A stretch of DNA of 60,000 nucleotides, taken from positions 348,001 through 408,000 of the forward strand of contig CAJNDS010002299.1 of the NCBI GenBank assembly GCA_905221605.1, written 5' to 3'. The notes beneath the pieces were generated by a model. It was not told the DNA's origin. It saw only the letters and a list, made by a program, of their open reading frames with translations, and did not search any database. Below are positions 13,559 through 22,159 of the stretch, in pieces. Numbering within the stretch: position 1 is the stretch's first letter; each line of letters opens with the position of its first letter. The position numbers and the translations under genes were made by a program. Source of the DNA: Symbiodinium natans. Lineage: Eukaryota > Sar > Dinophyceae > Suessiales > Symbiodiniaceae.

Positions 13559-13815
13559 AAAAATAGGTAAAACAAGGATTCAGGGGCTAGGGCTCCGGGT
13601 CTGGGGTTCTGGGTTCCTTATTCGTTTTTTCTTACTTCGCTTCCTTCTTCGTTCTCTCTTTCTCGTTCCCTGTTTCGTTTTTCTTCACATCTCGTTTTTT
13701 CTCTCTAAAATTCTGCTTGTCTCATTCGTTATTTTTTCTGGGGCTTAGTGTTCCACCTTGTTCGTTCTCATTTTGTTAAGTACTTTTACCTTCACTTTTC
13801 ATTTTGTGGGTGCCT
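13559..13815 (+). repeat. Left terminal inverted repeat
   Basis: The first 257 bases of the element are the reverse complement of 44883-45139, with no mismatch noticed by eye. The outer tip reads AAAAATAGGTAAAACAAGG. The match stops after GTGGGTGCCT. The interior is T-rich with TTCGTTTTTT-like runs and has no convincing gene; an open frame from a TTG at 13758 enters it but its first ATG is outside. Such repeats are the replication origins of protein-primed genomes and the ends used by the integrase. Confidence 0.95.
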
Positions 13816-13919
13816 TTGATGGTTTTCAGTGCTTGAACAGTTGTGCATTGGAGAAACCGAGCATTCGCAGAACTTTTGTGATCACTGCTTCAATCCTTCC
13901 CTCACTTCGTGTGTTGAGC

Positions 13920-14513
13920 ATGGCTTCCTCCAAGCCTTCGGGATCGGGTGGCTACAACAGCGATGATGGCAGTGATCACTCGCCAACCACCTTTGACCAA
14001 GCATACCTCAATGACGGCAATGACTTCATCAATGACAGCGATGACTTCAATGAGGAGGATGAGACGATTGACCAGTTCAAGGTTCGCCTCGCCTCCCTCA
14101 AAACCTTTGAGCAGGTTGAGAAGCTGTTTGATGATGTCAATGACAAAGCGGCTGAGTGGATGGAGAAGTTCAGCCTCGCAAAGAAGCGCTATGACGAGAT
14201 GAAGCCAAAGACAGAGAAGCAAACGAAGATGAAGATCAATGTACTCTACAACGGCAACACCTTCCCAATCACCGTGGGCTCCGATGACACGATGAAGGAC
14301 ATCCGCAAGATTCTCCGTAAGCAGTGGTCGGGTTCTTTCAAATCCATCAAGATGATTGAGGAGAAGTCCTTCTTCTACAAGGAGAACCTCATGCAGGAGC
14401 ACAGCCGTCGCTCAATGGGTGGCTGGGGGATGAAGGAGAACGATGAGATTGTGCTACGCAACACCCCGCCTCCAAAGAAGGCGAAGAGCAAGGCAATGCC
14501 CAAGAAGAAGTGA
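13920..14513 (+). CDS. Ubiquitin-like (beta-grasp) protein with acidic N-terminus
   Basis: A 197-residue protein from the first ATG after the TIR; the frame is open further upstream but only from a TTG. Residues 1-50 are Ser/Asp/Asn-rich and acidic. Residues 50-95 are predicted helical. From residue 104, MKINVLYNGNTFPITVGSDD starts a beta-hairpin followed by a helix (TMKDIRKILRKQW) and ends at NDEIVLR, the strand-helix-strand order and spacing of ubiquitin. There is no terminal Gly-Gly; it ends in a Lys-rich tail (KKAKSKAMPKKK) that could be a nuclear localisation signal. GC content is much higher than in the viral core. The fold call comes from pattern only; function is unknown. Confidence 0.65.
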   Translation: MASSKPSGSGGYNSDDGSDHSPTTFDQAYLNDGNDFINDSDDFNEEDETIDQFKVRLASLKTFEQVEKLFDDVNDKAAEWMEKFSLAKKRYDEMKPKTEKQTKMKINVLYNGNTFPITVGSDDTMKDIRKILRKQWSGSFKSIKMIEEKSFFYKENLMQEHSRRSMGGWGMKENDEIVLRNTPPPKKAKSKAMPKKK

Positions 14514-14846
14514 TGCAATCGCATTTTCTTCTAGTATCTATGATGTAGCAATGTTGCTTTCCCATTGATACTTGCTTGTGACGGTTCTTTAAAGATTCGT
14601 CAAGGACAGATTTACCGCAAATCCGTACAGCTTGATTTGCGAAGCAGACCTGAAGCGTAGAGATTGCTCTGCCAACTTGAGCTGTTGAAACTTGAGCATG
14701 TGCAACTTGAGCATCTGCAACTTGAGATGTTGCAACTTGAGCATTTGCAACTTGAGCTGTTGAAAACTTGATTCATTCCGAAGCCCATTTTGTAGAGCAC
14801 TTGATTTTAGAGTAGCCTCACCTTGAAAGACCCATACCTCGAAAAA
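14514..14846. repeat. Intergenic region with about 15-bp tandem repeats
   Basis: Between the two ubiquitin-like genes, 14681-14768 holds five to six diverged copies of a unit like CAACTTGAGCATCTG. On the minus strand it translates to a monotonous Leu/Lys/Gln repeat, most likely non-coding. The remainder has no recognised feature. Confidence 0.7.
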
Positions 14847-15728
14847 ATGGTTGCCTTCAACGAGATGCTCACGAAAGCGGTTGAGTGTGGCATCATTTCT
14901 AAACCGGTTGATGTGGTCTTCAACAGCGAGATGGAGATGAACAGTGTCCGCGTTTTTGCTTCGCCCTTCTTTTTCGTGGAGGATTTGAAGGATAAGTTCA
15001 GCGAACAAGCTCCTCTCAGCACCGAGGCTTTCTACTTCAAGTTCAACGGGAAGGCGTTGAGTGATGAGACACCCGTCTCTTCATTCATAAACTTTGCTTC
15101 AAGCTCTTCAGAACCTACACGTCTTGATCTTCATCTACGACTTCTTGGTGGGGCAAAGAACAGCGTCATCAAACCTCACGTCAAGCGTGATGTGGCTCTA
15201 AAGAACCTAGTGAAGAAGACCGTTGCCAACGCCTCTAAGAAACTCCCCGAGTTTGAGACGAATGGTCAGATGCCTGATGCTCTTCGTCATCTACTTGAGC
15301 CCATCATCAACAAGATGAATGAGACCAAAGCGCGAAGCATCAACGAGAACATCTTTTCTGATGCTCTTGAAGCCCTTCCGGATGATAAGTTGAAAGACTT
15401 GTCTAAAATTTTTGAGAAGGTTTCAGGTTGTGTTGCGGATGAGAAAATCATCCAAACGAGCTACGTGTTCCTTTCGGAACTTTCCATGCTTGACGAAAGC
15501 GTTGAGCATATCCGTAAGGTTCAGCACGACATAATAGCCTCGTTCATAGAAACATTTGCCAACAACTATAATACTACTCGGTCTGGTGATGTAGTCTTTG
15601 CTAATTCTCAGTTTGCCTCAGATGTTTCAGAAGTCATTTCATACCGAAAGAGATTGCGGAATAGACCGCAAGATCAGACAATTGAAGAACCAGCAGAAGG
15701 TTCTGGTTCTCGTTGTTCTGTTATGTGA
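14847..15728 (+). CDS. Ubiquitin-like fusion protein with LLGG-A junction and CaaX box
   Basis: A 293-residue protein from the ATG at 14847; the open frame reaches further upstream only through a TTG. Residues about 18-102 resemble ubiquitin: a first strand pair (VDVVFNS, SVRVFAS), a helix (VEDLKDKFSEQ), a strand with FYFKFNGKALSD, and a last strand LDLHLRLLGG ending at Gly101-Gly102, followed by Ala. In ubiquitin precursors the same LRxGG-x point is cut by deubiquitinases. The remaining 191 residues are mostly helical and end in CSVM, a consensus CaaX prenylation box with X = Met (farnesyl type). The layout suggests release of a ubiquitin-like moiety and a membrane-anchored effector. What is seen: motifs and order. 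Processing and lipidation are inference. Base composition matches the preceding gene, not the AT-rich core. Confidence 0.7.
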   Translation: MVAFNEMLTKAVECGIISKPVDVVFNSEMEMNSVRVFASPFFFVEDLKDKFSEQAPLSTEAFYFKFNGKALSDETPVSSFINFASSSSEPTRLDLHLRLLGGAKNSVIKPHVKRDVALKNLVKKTVANASKKLPEFETNGQMPDALRHLLEPIINKMNETKARSINENIFSDALEALPDDKLKDLSKIFEKVSGCVADEKIIQTSYVFLSELSMLDESVEHIRKVQHDIIASFIETFANNYNTTRSGDVVFANSQFASDVSEVISYRKRLRNRPQDQTIEEPAEGSGSRCSVM

Positions 15729-15800
15729 GCCTCCTTATCAGACATGTCGGTTAAACAACCTACTAGCGCAAACTGAATCAGTAGAAATACCTATTTTCCC

Positions 15801-15938
15801 ATCCGATTCAGTTGTAACTGCCCAACCGATTCAGTTGTAACTGCCCAACCGATTCAGTTGGAAACCTCTAACCGATGCAGTTGTAACTACCCAACCGATT
15901 CAGTTGTAACTGTCCAACCGATTCAGTTGGAAACCTAA
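15801..15938 (+). repeat. 23-bp tandem repeat (CCGATTCAGTTG core)
   Basis: Six copies of a unit like AACCGATTCAGTTGTAACTG follow each other, every third ending GGAAACCT instead of GTAACTGCCC, so there is a 3-unit higher-order pattern. A reverse copy of the core (ACTGAATCAGT) lies just upstream at about 15772-15782. Confidence 0.85.
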
Positions 15939-16355
15939 CACCATTTAGACCCTAAAAATCAAACTCTAACAATAAAACCTCTTGTCTGATGCGTGGCTCG
16001 TTGTGAGATGACAGCCATCTCAGAACTGGAGCGAGACAGTGTGAATCCGACTAAAGCATTGCGACAGCCTCAGAGTGACTGCATTCAGGGTTTTAGGCTT
16101 TTGGATATAGTAAAACCCAAATAAAGACAATACAAACCTCATATTTCTTTCCATCCTACATCCTAAACCCCTAAAACCCAAAAAAAAACAGATATCAAGT
16201 AGTCATATTCATAAAATCATACCTAAAAATAAAATGGTCCCAAAATATAAGCAAATCCCATACAAAATACACCCAAAACTGTAAAATAGTAGATATCATA
16301 GACCTTGGGAACATAAAAAATAAGTTTAGTCACCTTACTGTATGGACTTTCCCAT

Positions 16356-16545
16356 CCCCTAAACCCTAAATACCCTAAAACCGCTAGGTTCTCATCATTG
16401 AGACGCAGAAGTCCCAATGTGTCGGACAAATACAGAAGCCGATGTCGGCTCTTCCTATCGTTGAGACGCTGTTAGGGTTATAGGGTTTAGGGTTTAGGTT
16501 TAGGGTTGTTAGTATTCAGGGTTTTCTGCTCTTAGGGTTTAGGAG
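16356..16545. repeat. Inverted pair of telomere-type tracts inside the virus
   Basis: CCCTAAACCCTAAATACCC at 16356-16380 faces TTAGGGTTATAGGGTTTAGG at 16472-16507, with more degenerate GGGTTT up to about 16545. The roughly 90 bases between them contain two related TTGAGACGC words. TTTAGGG is the plant/dinoflagellate-type telomere unit. Confidence 0.75.
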
Positions 16546-16798
16546 CTTTTGTAAGTTTTTCTAGTAGTCTGTGAGGGGATTTTCAATCTGGCGGTGTTTT
16601 TTTAAACCTTCTTTTGTTTTACATTTGACCCAAAAAACCGCCATTTTGAAAAGACCCCTCGGCGGGAGTTGTAAAAATTAGGGGCTTATGTTGTGCTTTT
16701 TCCTCAAAAGGCTGTCGCCAATTACGCCGTCCCATGGGTTGGAACATCTGATGCTCATGTTGCTAAACCCAGCCCAGCCTCCCAGCCCCCAGCGCCCC

Positions 16799-16815
16799 AG
16801 AAAAACTACTTAAAG
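16799..16815 (+). promoter_or_regulatory. Shared 17-nt promoter-like box before polB
   Basis: AGAAAAACTACTTAAAG occurs here 22 nt before the polymerase ATG and again, identical, 25 nt before the ATG at 44192. Identical sequence at nearly the same spacing before two genes, and before no other gene checked, suggests a promoter shared by an early class. Function is inference. Confidence 0.6.
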
Positions 16816-16837
16816 AGTAGCCGCCTTATATGGGTAT

Positions 16838-19800
16838 ATGGTAGAGCCTCCGGCGAGGGATGTCTTAAATTATGCACTAAACAGCGACATCGCTGAAATT
16901 AAGAAGAGAGGAGATAAAGAATTAAACAAGTTGATTATTAACAATGTTGAGTACAATTATAATAAAGATAAAGAGATTTCAAACAGGTTGAAAAGAAAAC
17001 TAAACCAAATATCAAAAACACAGGGTTATAAAAGACACGCTATTTTAAAACGAGCCTCTCAAGGAGTAGCAGTGAGAAAAGCATTAAAGAAATACGCCAT
17101 CAAACAGAAAGCGAAAATCACAGATGAAAAGAGTGCTTTCTCAAAATACGCTAACTCCTTTTATATTTCAAACATAAACCTCAAGGGCTATAGAGGTTTG
17201 TCTTATATTAAATATCAGGAACCTAGACTAAAGGAGTTTTTACAAACCTCTAAGAACATGAAAATAAGGATTGATGTGGACATTGCGTTTAACCATCCTG
17301 AAGAAGAGGAGGGAGAGAGACGAATAAGAATACCAAGCCGAATATATACCGTTCTTAACGAAGAGGAGTTAAAGAAAGCTATTGATAACATGGCTTCTGA
17401 TATAGAGATTAAGGTTGAGAACTCACAGTTAAGAAAATCGGGATACACAATAAAAAAGGTGGATGGTATTCATATTCATTATGACAAATACAATCCAACA
17501 AGAGGGGGTAAATACATTGAGCTACCTAAATGGGTTGCTTTGAAGAAGGCGTGTATTAATATTAAAAATGATGACGAGTATTGTTTCAAATACTGTGTCC
17601 AATCCAAGTTTTATAACATCTATAAAAAAGACCATCCTGACAGAATGTATCATTATAACAAGTTAAAGGAAAATGATAATCTAATAAACTGGGAGGGTAT
17701 TAACTTCCCTGCTTCTAATGATGATATAGATAACTTTGAGGATATCAATCAGAACAGCATTTCAGTTAATGTTTATAAGATAAACCCAGACGTTGATAAA
17801 ATGATAGCTCATAGGATAACTAAAGTTATAAGACCATCTTGTCATATAAACCTTCTTCTTATTGAAAAAGATGGTTTTAATCACTATACCCTTATAAAAG
17901 ATTACAGCCGATTAATGGGGAGTCAAACGAACAAGGATAGAAGTAAATATTTTCATTGTACATACTGTCAGAAAGGGTTTACAAATGAAAAGATTCTAAA
18001 TAACCATTTGTTGAAAGGTTGTATGAAGAATGAGGTACAAAATATAGAAATGCCAGAAACCAAAGAGAAGATGCTTTTTAAGAACCATTATAAGAAACTC
18101 AAGTGCCCTTATGTTATTTATGGTGACTTTGAATGTTTAACTACACAGACAACGGACGGAATCAAGGGAACTTATCAACATCATAAACCGTGCGGTTTTA
18201 TGCTTAATGTTGTTAAAAGCATAACAAACGAAGCCACACCTTATTTATATAGGGGTGAGGATTGTATGGATAAATTCTGTTCAACGATGAACAACATAAG
18301 AGCGGATATAATGAAGAAGATGAAGACGGTTAAGAAGATAGAAATAACAAAGAAGCAAGAGGAAGAACACAAGAAGGCTACAAGATGTTGTATATGTAAC
18401 GGGACATTTAATCAAAAAGACCCCGCTAAAACAAAGGTTCAAGACCATTGTCACTTTACAGGCTTATATAGAGGACCTGCACATAATAAATGTAATCTGG
18501 ACTTCTGTTTTAGATACTTTAAAATACCAGTGTTCTTTCATAATCTTAAAAATTATGACGCTCACCTAATAATATCGCACTTTGACAAGTTGAATACAAA
18601 TAAAGAAGGCGTAAGCGTAATAGCGCAGAACAGTGAAAAATACATAACCTTCTCATTAAAACAGTTGGAGTTCAAGGACAGTTTCAGTTTCTTATCTTCA
18701 TCTTTAGATAAACTAGTTAAACTAACCAAATATGAAGGAAATGAGAAACGTGAGGATTGGAACAATCATTTTTATCATAGTAATAAAAATCTGTATGTTA
18801 ATAGTGTTGAGGACCTTGATTTATTAACTGATAAGGGTGTTTATCCATACGACTACATGACTGATTTTAATAAGTTCAAAGAAACACAACTACCAAATAA
18901 AGAGGAGTTTTATAGTAAATTAACAGAGTCTAATATAAAAGATGATGAAAATGAAAGAGCACAACACATATGGAAACACTTTAACATTCAAAACTTAGGA
19001 CAGTATCATGATTTATATTTACAAACAGATGTACTATTATTAACGGATGTGTTTGAGAACTTCAGAAACAAATGCCTTGAAGATTATAATTTAGACCCTG
19101 CTCATTATCTCACACTTCCTAATTTCAGTTGGGACGCTATGTTGTTAAAAACTGGTATATGTTTAGACTTGATTTATGACGAAGAGGTTTATAAAATGGT
19201 TGAGTCTGGTCTTAGAGGTGGCATGTGCCAAGTGTCCCACAGAAAAGCGGAGGCAAATAATAAATACATGGAAGATGATTATGATAATTCAAAAGAGTCA
19301 TCTTATATTAACTACCTTGACGCTAATAATCTTTATGGATTGGCGATGTGTAAGAAACTACCGTATAAAGATATTAAGTTTGATAATGTATTAACAGAAG
19401 AGGATATATTAAATTATGACGATGGGGATGTAGGTTATATTTTAGATGTTGATTTAGAGTATCCGAAGGAACTGCACGACAAACATATAGATTACCCACT
19501 GGCACCGCAGATAATGAATGTGACGGCTGATATGTTAAGTGATGTTCAGAAAGACATATATAAACAATATAACTTTAATAAAGATGCCAAAGACGAAGAC
19601 ACAAAGAAACTTATATTAAATGTGATGGATAAAAATAATTATGTTGTTCATATTCAAATTCTTAAGTACTACTTGAAACAAGGTTTGAAACTGAAGAAGG
19701 TCAATAGGGTAATATCATTTCAACAGAAATGTTGGTTGAAACCTTGGATAGACTTTAACACGAACAAGAGAAAGAATGCGACAAGCGACTTTGAAAAAGA

Positions 19801-20587
19801 TATGTTTAAGCTTATGAACAATGCTGTTTATGGCAAGACGATGGAGGACGTTAGAAAGCACATTAACTTTGAGTTGGTAGATACTCCTGAAAGATATGCT
19901 AAGTGTGTTAACAATCCGACCTTTAAAAACAGACATATCATCAATGAAAGTCTAATAGGAGTGGAGAAGTTAAGGGAAACAGTTAAGCTAAATAAACCCA
20001 TATATGTTGGAATGAGTATATTGGATTTATCTAAGTTGCATATGTATTCGTTTTATTATGATGTTCTCAAAGATAAGTATCAGGAAAATATAAGATTGTT
20101 ATATACTGATACAGATAGTTTCGTTTTACATATTAAAACTGAAGATGTATATGATGATTTCAAAGACATTAAGAACGAAATGGATTTCAGCGGATATGAT
20201 AAGTCTCATAAATGTTATGATCATACTAATAAAAAGGTTCTAGGTAAGTTTAAGGACGAGTGCGATGGAAAGATTATAACACATTTCATAGGGTTAAAAC
20301 CTAAATCGTATGCTTATAAGATACACAAGGAAAAGAAGGAAGAAAAGAAATCAAAAGGAATAGTAAAGCACAAGGTTAAGAACGAATTAAACTACAAATC
20401 ATACGAGAAAACATTACTTGAAAACGATTGTGATAAAGTTGAGTTTAACAGTATAAGAAGCAAGAACCATCAAATATATACGATAAGACAAGTAAAACAA
20501 GCATTATCATCTTATGATAATAAACGATATTATTTAGATAGTGTTAATAGTTTACCTTATGGGCATGTAGCTATAAATTCATTATAG
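16838..20587 (+). CDS. polB: Protein-primed DNA polymerase B with embedded HNH/EndoVII domain
   Basis: A 1249-residue family B polymerase that replicates linear genomes from a protein primer. Motifs in order: a C2H2 finger (CTYCQKGF...H...C) near 374-395; Exo I YGDFEC with Asp430 and Glu432; a treble-clef/HNH endonuclease VII-like insert about 517-555 (CCIC, DHCHFTGLYRGPAHNKCN); Exo II FHNLKNYDAH near 568; Exo III YLQTDVLLLTD near 727; motif A YLDANNLYGLAM near 828; motif B KLMNNAVYGKT from 991; motif C YTDTDSF from 1089; then a KPKSYAYK segment. All catalytic acids are present, so the enzyme looks functional. The first 350 residues are Lys-rich and could include the terminal protein, as proposed for related elements. 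It ends in TAG. Strongly AT-rich. Confidence 0.95.
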   Translation: MVEPPARDVLNYALNSDIAEIKKRGDKELNKLIINNVEYNYNKDKEISNRLKRKLNQISKTQGYKRHAILKRASQGVAVRKALKKYAIKQKAKITDEKSAFSKYANSFYISNINLKGYRGLSYIKYQEPRLKEFLQTSKNMKIRIDVDIAFNHPEEEEGERRIRIPSRIYTVLNEEELKKAIDNMASDIEIKVENSQLRKSGYTIKKVDGIHIHYDKYNPTRGGKYIELPKWVALKKACINIKNDDEYCFKYCVQSKFYNIYKKDHPDRMYHYNKLKENDNLINWEGINFPASNDDIDNFEDINQNSISVNVYKINPDVDKMIAHRITKVIRPSCHINLLLIEKDGFNHYTLIKDYSRLMGSQTNKDRSKYFHCTYCQKGFTNEKILNNHLLKGCMKNEVQNIEMPETKEKMLFKNHYKKLKCPYVIYGDFECLTTQTTDGIKGTYQHHKPCGFMLNVVKSITNEATPYLYRGEDCMDKFCSTMNNIRADIMKKMKTVKKIEITKKQEEEHKKATRCCICNGTFNQKDPAKTKVQDHCHFTGLYRGPAHNKCNLDFCFRYFKIPVFFHNLKNYDAHLIISHFDKLNTNKEGVSVIAQNSEKYITFSLKQLEFKDSFSFLSSSLDKLVKLTKYEGNEKREDWNNHFYHSNKNLYVNSVEDLDLLTDKGVYPYDYMTDFNKFKETQLPNKEEFYSKLTESNIKDDENERAQHIWKHFNIQNLGQYHDLYLQTDVLLLTDVFENFRNKCLEDYNLDPAHYLTLPNFSWDAMLLKTGICLDLIYDEEVYKMVESGLRGGMCQVSHRKAEANNKYMEDDYDNSKESSYINYLDANNLYGLAMCKKLPYKDIKFDNVLTEEDILNYDDGDVGYILDVDLEYPKELHDKHIDYPLAPQIMNVTADMLSDVQKDIYKQYNFNKDAKDEDTKKLILNVMDKNNYVVHIQILKYYLKQGLKLKKVNRVISFQQKCWLKPWIDFNTNKRKNATSDFEKDMFKLMNNAVYGKTMEDVRKHINFELVDTPERYAKCVNNPTFKNRHIINESLIGVEKLRETVKLNKPIYVGMSILDLSKLHMYSFYYDVLKDKYQENIRLLYTDTDSFVLHIKTEDVYDDFKDIKNEMDFSGYDKSHKCYDHTNKKVLGKFKDECDGKIITHFIGLKPKSYAYKIHKEKKEEKKSKGIVKHKVKNELNYKSYEKTLLENDCDKVEFNSIRSKNHQIYTIRQVKQALSSYDNKRYYLDSVNSLPYGHVAINSL

Positions 20588-20708
20588 CGTAATGCGCCTA
20601 GACGATTAAATAATTATTAATTATTTTATCCCCTACGGGCATTGCGCTATTTCGGATAAATAGTTATAGATTGATGATATTATTAATAAATAATAATATT
20701 ATTAATCA
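20588..20708. terminator. AT-rich region between convergent genes
   Basis: Between the ends of the polymerase (+) and the next minus-strand gene lie a TAATTATTAATTA palindrome at about 20610-20630 and a dense TATTATTAATAAATAATAAT tract near 20680-20707. The arrangement suits a two-way 3'-end region; no function is proven. Confidence 0.35.
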
Positions 20709-20979
20709 TTAAAAATAAACATTCTTATCTTCATCATATACAACATTATAATATTTCATTGTTTCTTCCTTGGGTTGTTTAATGTCTTTGTTATTAAGTT
20801 TGCTTATATAGGCACTCCTGCGATTATTATAGTTAGCATCCATAATATTAGGTTTATTATTGCTAGGTTTGATGTTTTCCTTATTACCTTCCAACTTTAC
20901 AACTCTTTCAACGAGACTGTTAACTAGTTCTTTTAACTCTTTAACTTCTACTTTTGATTTCTGTCGAGCAATCACTCAT
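20709..20979 (-). CDS. Small coiled-coil protein, start disturbed
   Basis: The 88-codon frame reads as a heptad-rich helix (VEVKELKELVNSLVERVVKL) followed by an Asn/Lys-rich linker and a Tyr-rich end. The frame opens at a GTG (20975) right after a TGA. The only nearby ATG, at 20979-20977 and preceded by a TCTA box 11 nt upstream, is in another frame that stops after 12 codons. Either a 1-nt indel near the start has broken the gene, or translation starts at the internal Met of MDANYNNRR. No known family was recognised. Confidence 0.5.
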
Positions 20980-21012
20980 ATATACAAACCTAGATTAAAA
21001 GTTTTAAAAGTT

Positions 21013-21210
21013 TTAACGCGCACGTAAGACCTTCTGAATCTTCCTCCTCTCGCCTTCCTTTCTTAAGTCCTCTCTACAGTTCTTACAGTTTGACGAATAA
21101 CTATTGTTGCTTACAATCACAAAGTTATTACTCGGATACTCCTTTTTGCACATCTTGCATTCAATGAGATGTTCTTTGACCTCTTTAACTTCACCAAATA
21201 CAACAAGCAT
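21013..21210 (-). CDS. Small CxxC zinc-finger protein
   Basis: A 65-residue protein from the ATG at 21210 (the frame continues upstream only to a TTG). Two CxxC pairs, ECKMCKKEYPSN and NCKNCREDL, about 20 residues apart make a likely treble-clef or zinc-ribbon knuckle. The C-terminus is strongly basic (RKEGERRKIQKVLRAR), compatible with nucleic-acid binding. Function unknown. Confidence 0.6.
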   Translation of the reverse strand: MLVVFGEVKEVKEHLIECKMCKKEYPSNNFVIVSNNSYSSNCKNCREDLRKEGERRKIQKVLRAR

Positions 21211-21522
21211 TATATAATTAGCTAACAAAATATATCATAACATAACGAAATGTTATGATGTATCCATTTTCCTTAAGATTTAACATAGCTCCAAACTAAT
21301 TATTATCGTATGCTTATGACACGATAAATTAGACGAGAGTGTCAGATACTTTCCCCTTTCTCAGTCCTCTCATCGTGAAAGCACGTGGGCGCATGGGGGG
21401 GTCCATTCGGCAATTGTTTATATGTTTATGTCTGGGTCGCTTCGTCAGAAGCCTCGCGAGACTTCGTGACTTATGGCACTATACACTGTCAATATATATT
21501 AGGTTTTAAACTTTACGTATTA
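21211..21522. other. Intergenic region with a GC-rich palindrome
   Basis: About 310 bases without a supported gene. It contains the inverted repeat CATAACATAACGAAATGTTATG near 21236-21257 in shorter matched arms (CATAAC/GTTATG), a C/G-rich patch near 21380-21405 and a 35-nt GC-rich repeat at 21436-21470. Confidence 0.55.
21436..21470 (+). repeat. GC-rich palindromic repeat, copy 1
   Basis: The core GCCTCGCGAGAC at 21451-21462 lies within CGTCAG...CTTCGTGAC. A second copy at 42921-42955 has the perfect palindrome GCCTCGCGAGGC in the same setting. Both stand out as GC-rich islands in AT-rich viral DNA. Confidence 0.7.
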
Positions 21523-21969
21523 TTAATCCATTAAATTTAAATTCCTTTTCTTTATAAAATGAACGTCCTTGTCTAGTTTCTTAACATCTTCCCTTATCTC
21601 TTTTATGTCTTCTTCTGTTTTATATATCTTCTTCTCTATTCTACTCTTAAGTTCCTTTATATCATCCGCATTCTTTTCAATCCTTTCGTCGCATTCTTCT
21701 GGTGTAGGCTTTCTACCTGCCCCCCAACCTGTGTCACAGATTCCAACGCTTCCCGTTTGGTCTGGCTTAAATATGTTATTGTCAGGAGTCACTCCGCGAC
21801 CGACCTTATAACTGCTCCTATCCTCAACTATGATTATCGTTTGCTTGTTGTCTTCATTGGTGCGTTTAGTTTCCTTATGATAGGTGTTTTTTCTGCAACG
21901 ACAGGGCAAACAGTTTAAACTTGTAGGTGTCAAACTAAACCCACCTTCTTTTTGTTCACTATCTGTCAT
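21523..21969 (-). CDS. Hypothetical protein with C-terminal coiled coil
   Basis: A 148-residue protein from an ATG that has TCTA 10 nt upstream. The N-terminal third has a Cys cluster (LNCLPCRCRKN). A Gly-rich middle (GSVGICDTGWGAGRKPT) follows, and then about 60 residues of highly charged heptads (ERIEKNADDIKELKSRIEKK and onwards) that should form a coiled coil. Fibre- or spike-associated oligomerisation is possible but unproven. No family recognised. Confidence 0.6.
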   Translation of the reverse strand: MTDSEQKEGGFSLTPTSLNCLPCRCRKNTYHKETKRTNEDNKQTIIIVEDRSSYKVGRGVTPDNNIFKPDQTGSVGICDTGWGAGRKPTPEECDERIEKNADDIKELKSRIEKKIYKTEEDIKEIREDVKKLDKDVHFIKKRNLNLMD

Positions 21970-21974
21970 TGAAT

Positions 21975-22121
21975 TTAGGTAGATTTTTTAACATTCTTAA
22001 TATAATAGCATACTGCCTTGAGAAACTCCAGCAGACTATGGCAACACATTCTATATCTTGGAGTCTTTATTACTTCATCTAGTTTTTCTATCTCATTTAT
22101 GACTTCTATGTATCTATCCAT
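21975..22121 (-). CDS. 48-residue hypothetical protein
   Basis: A short open frame from the ATG at 22121 to TAA at 21975, just upstream of and in line with the coiled-coil gene (5-bp gap). It reads MDRYIEVINEIEKLDEVIK and then a Cys/Leu/Tyr-rich helix and a Lys-rich end. It is divergent from the ATPase gene with only 38 bp between the starts. Composition is protein-like, but the length makes it uncertain. Confidence 0.4.
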   Translation of the reverse strand: MDRYIEVINEIEKLDEVIKTPRYRMCCHSLLEFLKAVCYYIKNVKKST

Positions 22122-22159
22122 TATATATTTAAATCATATAATTTTTCTATGTAATAATA

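Larger units (their letters stand above)
15729..16837. other. Non-coding junction between the left arm and the AT-rich core
   Basis: 1.1 kb without a supported gene. It contains, in order, a 23-bp tandem repeat, an AT-rich stretch, an inverted pair of telomere-type tracts, a C-rich patch at about 16765-16800 and the promoter-like box of the polymerase gene. Base composition shifts here from nearly balanced to about two thirds AT. Confidence 0.7.

Noticed and set aside
13758-13919. Upstream extension of the first viral gene into the TIR
   Set aside because: It starts at a TTG, and the residues are those of the T-rich repeat; the ATG at 13920 begins the protein-like part.
13902-14402. 166-codon minus-strand frame
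   Set aside because: Antisense shadow of the ubiquitin-like gene, which has the protein-like composition.
14589-15008. Leu/Lys/Gln-repeat protein on the minus strand
   Set aside because: Produced by the 15-bp tandem repeat and the antisense of the next gene; no ATG context or motif.
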